Assembly (NCBI GenBank): GCA_004552725.1
Contig: SFNM01000091.1
Coordinates: 1-7,153 of the forward strand
Reading direction: 5' to 3'
Source of the DNA: Bacteroidales bacterium
GTDB taxonomy: Bacteria; Bacteroidota; Bacteroidia; Bacteroidales; Muribaculaceae
DNA: 7,153 bases
In this document: positions 6,425 to 7,153 of the stretch, piece by piece
How the letters are laid out: every line of letters starts with the position of its first letter
Numbering within the stretch: the stretch's first letter is position 1
Made by a program: the position numbers and the translations under genes
Notes under the pieces: generated by a model
What the model was told of the DNA's origin: nothing
The model's input: the letters and a program-made list of their open reading frames with translations, nothing else
Databases searched by the model: none

Positions 6425-6906
6425 TGCTTGAGTTTTTGATAGAGTTGTTTGATTTTTAGCCGCGAGCGGCTGATTATTTGTCTTACATTATCGTTTGAAA
6501 GGCCGGTGATAGCAGCGATTTCAGTCGATGGCTTGTTGTCGTATATGCTCATTCGCATTACTAATCGAGAGTTGGGCGGAAGTTGTTCCACTAAATGAGC
6601 AATCAGTTCCAAATCACCGGGTGGTTGCGACTCTTCGGCCGGAGGCTCTGATACTGCGTTTAAGTCGATTGAAGGATGAGCGGAGCGATGACGCAAAATG
6701 TCAACGGCTTGATTGCGAAGAGTTGCGAAAGCGTATGCTTGCACATTTGCCACCTTCTCTAAGGTGTCGACATTCTGCCAAAGTTTCACCATAGTATCTT
6801 GTACGGCATCTGCAGCATCCTCGCTATTACCCAACACAGCCACTGCTGCTCGGAAAAGGCTTGGGTGCATTGCAACTATGGATTGCTGAAACTCAGTTGA
6901 TGTCAT
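6421..6906 (-). CDS. ECF-type RNA polymerase sigma-70 family factor
   Basis: The 161-residue length is typical of a minimal ECF sigma. Region 2 is at about 10-75: LFRAAVAVLGNSEDAADAVQ followed by DTMVKLWQN, which is the core-binding and -10-recognising helix pair, then AYAFATLRNQAVDILR. A Pro/Glu-rich linker (about 76-98) leads to region 4 (about 100-157), where LPPNSRLVMRM and the helix-turn-helix STEIAAITGLSNDNVRQIISRSRLKIKQLY recognise the -35-like element. It would redirect RNA polymerase to a small regulon, kept in check by the membrane protein encoded next. It is the first gene of a three-gene operon with ATGA overlaps. No Shine-Dalgarno precedes the ATG at 6906; an A/G-rich GAATGAAGAAATG context does. 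No clear primary-sigma promoter was found upstream, so self-regulation or a promoter outside consensus is possible. Confidence 0.93.
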   Translation of the reverse strand: MTSTEFQQSIVAMHPSLFRAAVAVLGNSEDAADAVQDTMVKLWQNVDTLEKVANVQAYAFATLRNQAVDILRHRSAHPSIDLNAVSEPPAEESQPPGDLELIAHLVEQLPPNSRLVMRMSIYDNKPSTEIAAITGLSNDNVRQIISRSRLKIKQLYQKLKQ

Positions 6907-7153
6907 GTCATTTCTTCATTCATTCGCATATATAACGAACAAACTCACCAAATGTGACAACCTACATACACTTTTTTGAAGAAAAGTTTGATAAAAGTAT
7001 CTATTAATTTCTATAAAAATTTAAAAAAATGTCAATGGGTTTGAATAGAAGCACAAAATAGTTCCGAAAAATGTAATCATTTACATAATTCCGAATAATT
7101 TAGTGTATTTTGGGGCGCTACAATTTTGGCATTTTTTTTTATAAAAACTGTTA
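6907..7153. other. AT-rich intergenic region upstream of the sigma operon
   Basis: No ORF is supportable in these 247 bp. The region is AT-rich with several A or T runs, including T(9) at 7132-7140. Read toward the sigma gene, TGAGTTTG (6947-6940) resembles a -7 box with one mismatch but has no TTTG at the right distance. It probably holds the operon's promoter, and possibly one for a divergent gene to the right. Confidence 0.5.
7062..7095. promoter_or_regulatory. 34-bp near-palindrome, candidate operator
   Basis: Two TTCCGAA boxes (7062-7068 and 7089-7095) flank ATGTAA-TCAT-TTACAT (7071-7086), with AA on each side. The whole block is dyad-symmetric at 12 of 17 base pairs, and each outer box is itself a TTC-N-GAA palindrome. 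It lies about 155-190 bp upstream of the sigma start, in a region with no ORF, which suits a dimeric regulator. Which gene it controls cannot be told from the window. Confidence 0.4.

Noticed and set aside
5846..6439. 197-codon open frame opposite the putative anti-sigma gene
   Set aside because: It is Arg/Gly/Cys-rich shadow sequence antisense to an operon whose overlaps and domains fix the coding strand.
6940..6947. TGAGTTTG as a -7 box for the sigma operon
   Set aside because: It has one mismatch to TAnnTTTG and no TTTG 19-21 bp upstream, so it is not enough to call a promoter.
7021..7042. TTGACA (7036-7031, minus strand) as an E. coli-type -35 box
   Set aside because: No good TATAAT partner follows at the right spacing, and this phylum uses a different primary promoter consensus.

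Overview
The window looks like Bacteroidales chromosome, probably a gut-type relative of Muribaculaceae, Prevotellaceae or Bacteroidaceae. The family is not resolved. Four things point there: split methylmalonyl-CoA mutase subunits of the Bacteroidetes type, a DUF4252-type lipoprotein beside an ECF sigma factor, a Bacteroidetes promoter (TTTG, 20 bp, TAACTTTG), and starts preceded by A-rich sequence instead of Shine-Dalgarno motifs.

Left part (1 to about 900, plus strand, AT-rich, accessory in character). The window opens inside the C-terminal end of a DNA methyltransferase. It is followed by a 47-residue unknown ORF. A small lipoprotein gene overlaps that ORF by ATGA; its cysteine-repeat (CxxCxGxG) body now lies in two other frames, so it looks broken. 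A short GC-rich patch comes next, then a 50-residue, extremely acidic protein. A perfect 16-bp hairpin (942-976) ends this block and also terminates the mutAB operon arriving from the other strand.

Middle (990-5000, minus strand). mutA (small, non-catalytic subunit) is followed after 21 bp by mutB (large, B12-binding catalytic subunit). Together they form the heterodimeric adenosylcobalamin enzyme that interconverts succinyl-CoA and methylmalonyl-CoA, the key step of propionate formation by the succinate route. A good promoter and a leader of about 90 nt lie upstream of mutA. The MutA linker carries an odd CxCxCxC cluster.

Right part (5213-6906, minus strand). Three genes are joined by successive 4-bp ATGA overlaps: an ECF sigma factor, a single-pass membrane protein that is probably its anti-sigma partner, and a DUF4252-like lipoprotein. 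A strong terminator closes the operon. This looks like an envelope-sensing regulatory cassette. The AT-rich region upstream (6907-7153) shows no clear housekeeping promoter but holds a 34-bp near-palindrome built from two TTCCGAA boxes around ATGTAA/TTACAT.

Nothing here is clearly a new multi-gene system. The best leads are the decayed cysteine-repeat lipoprotein, the acidic small protein near the methyltransferase, the MutA cysteine cluster, and the palindrome upstream of the sigma operon.
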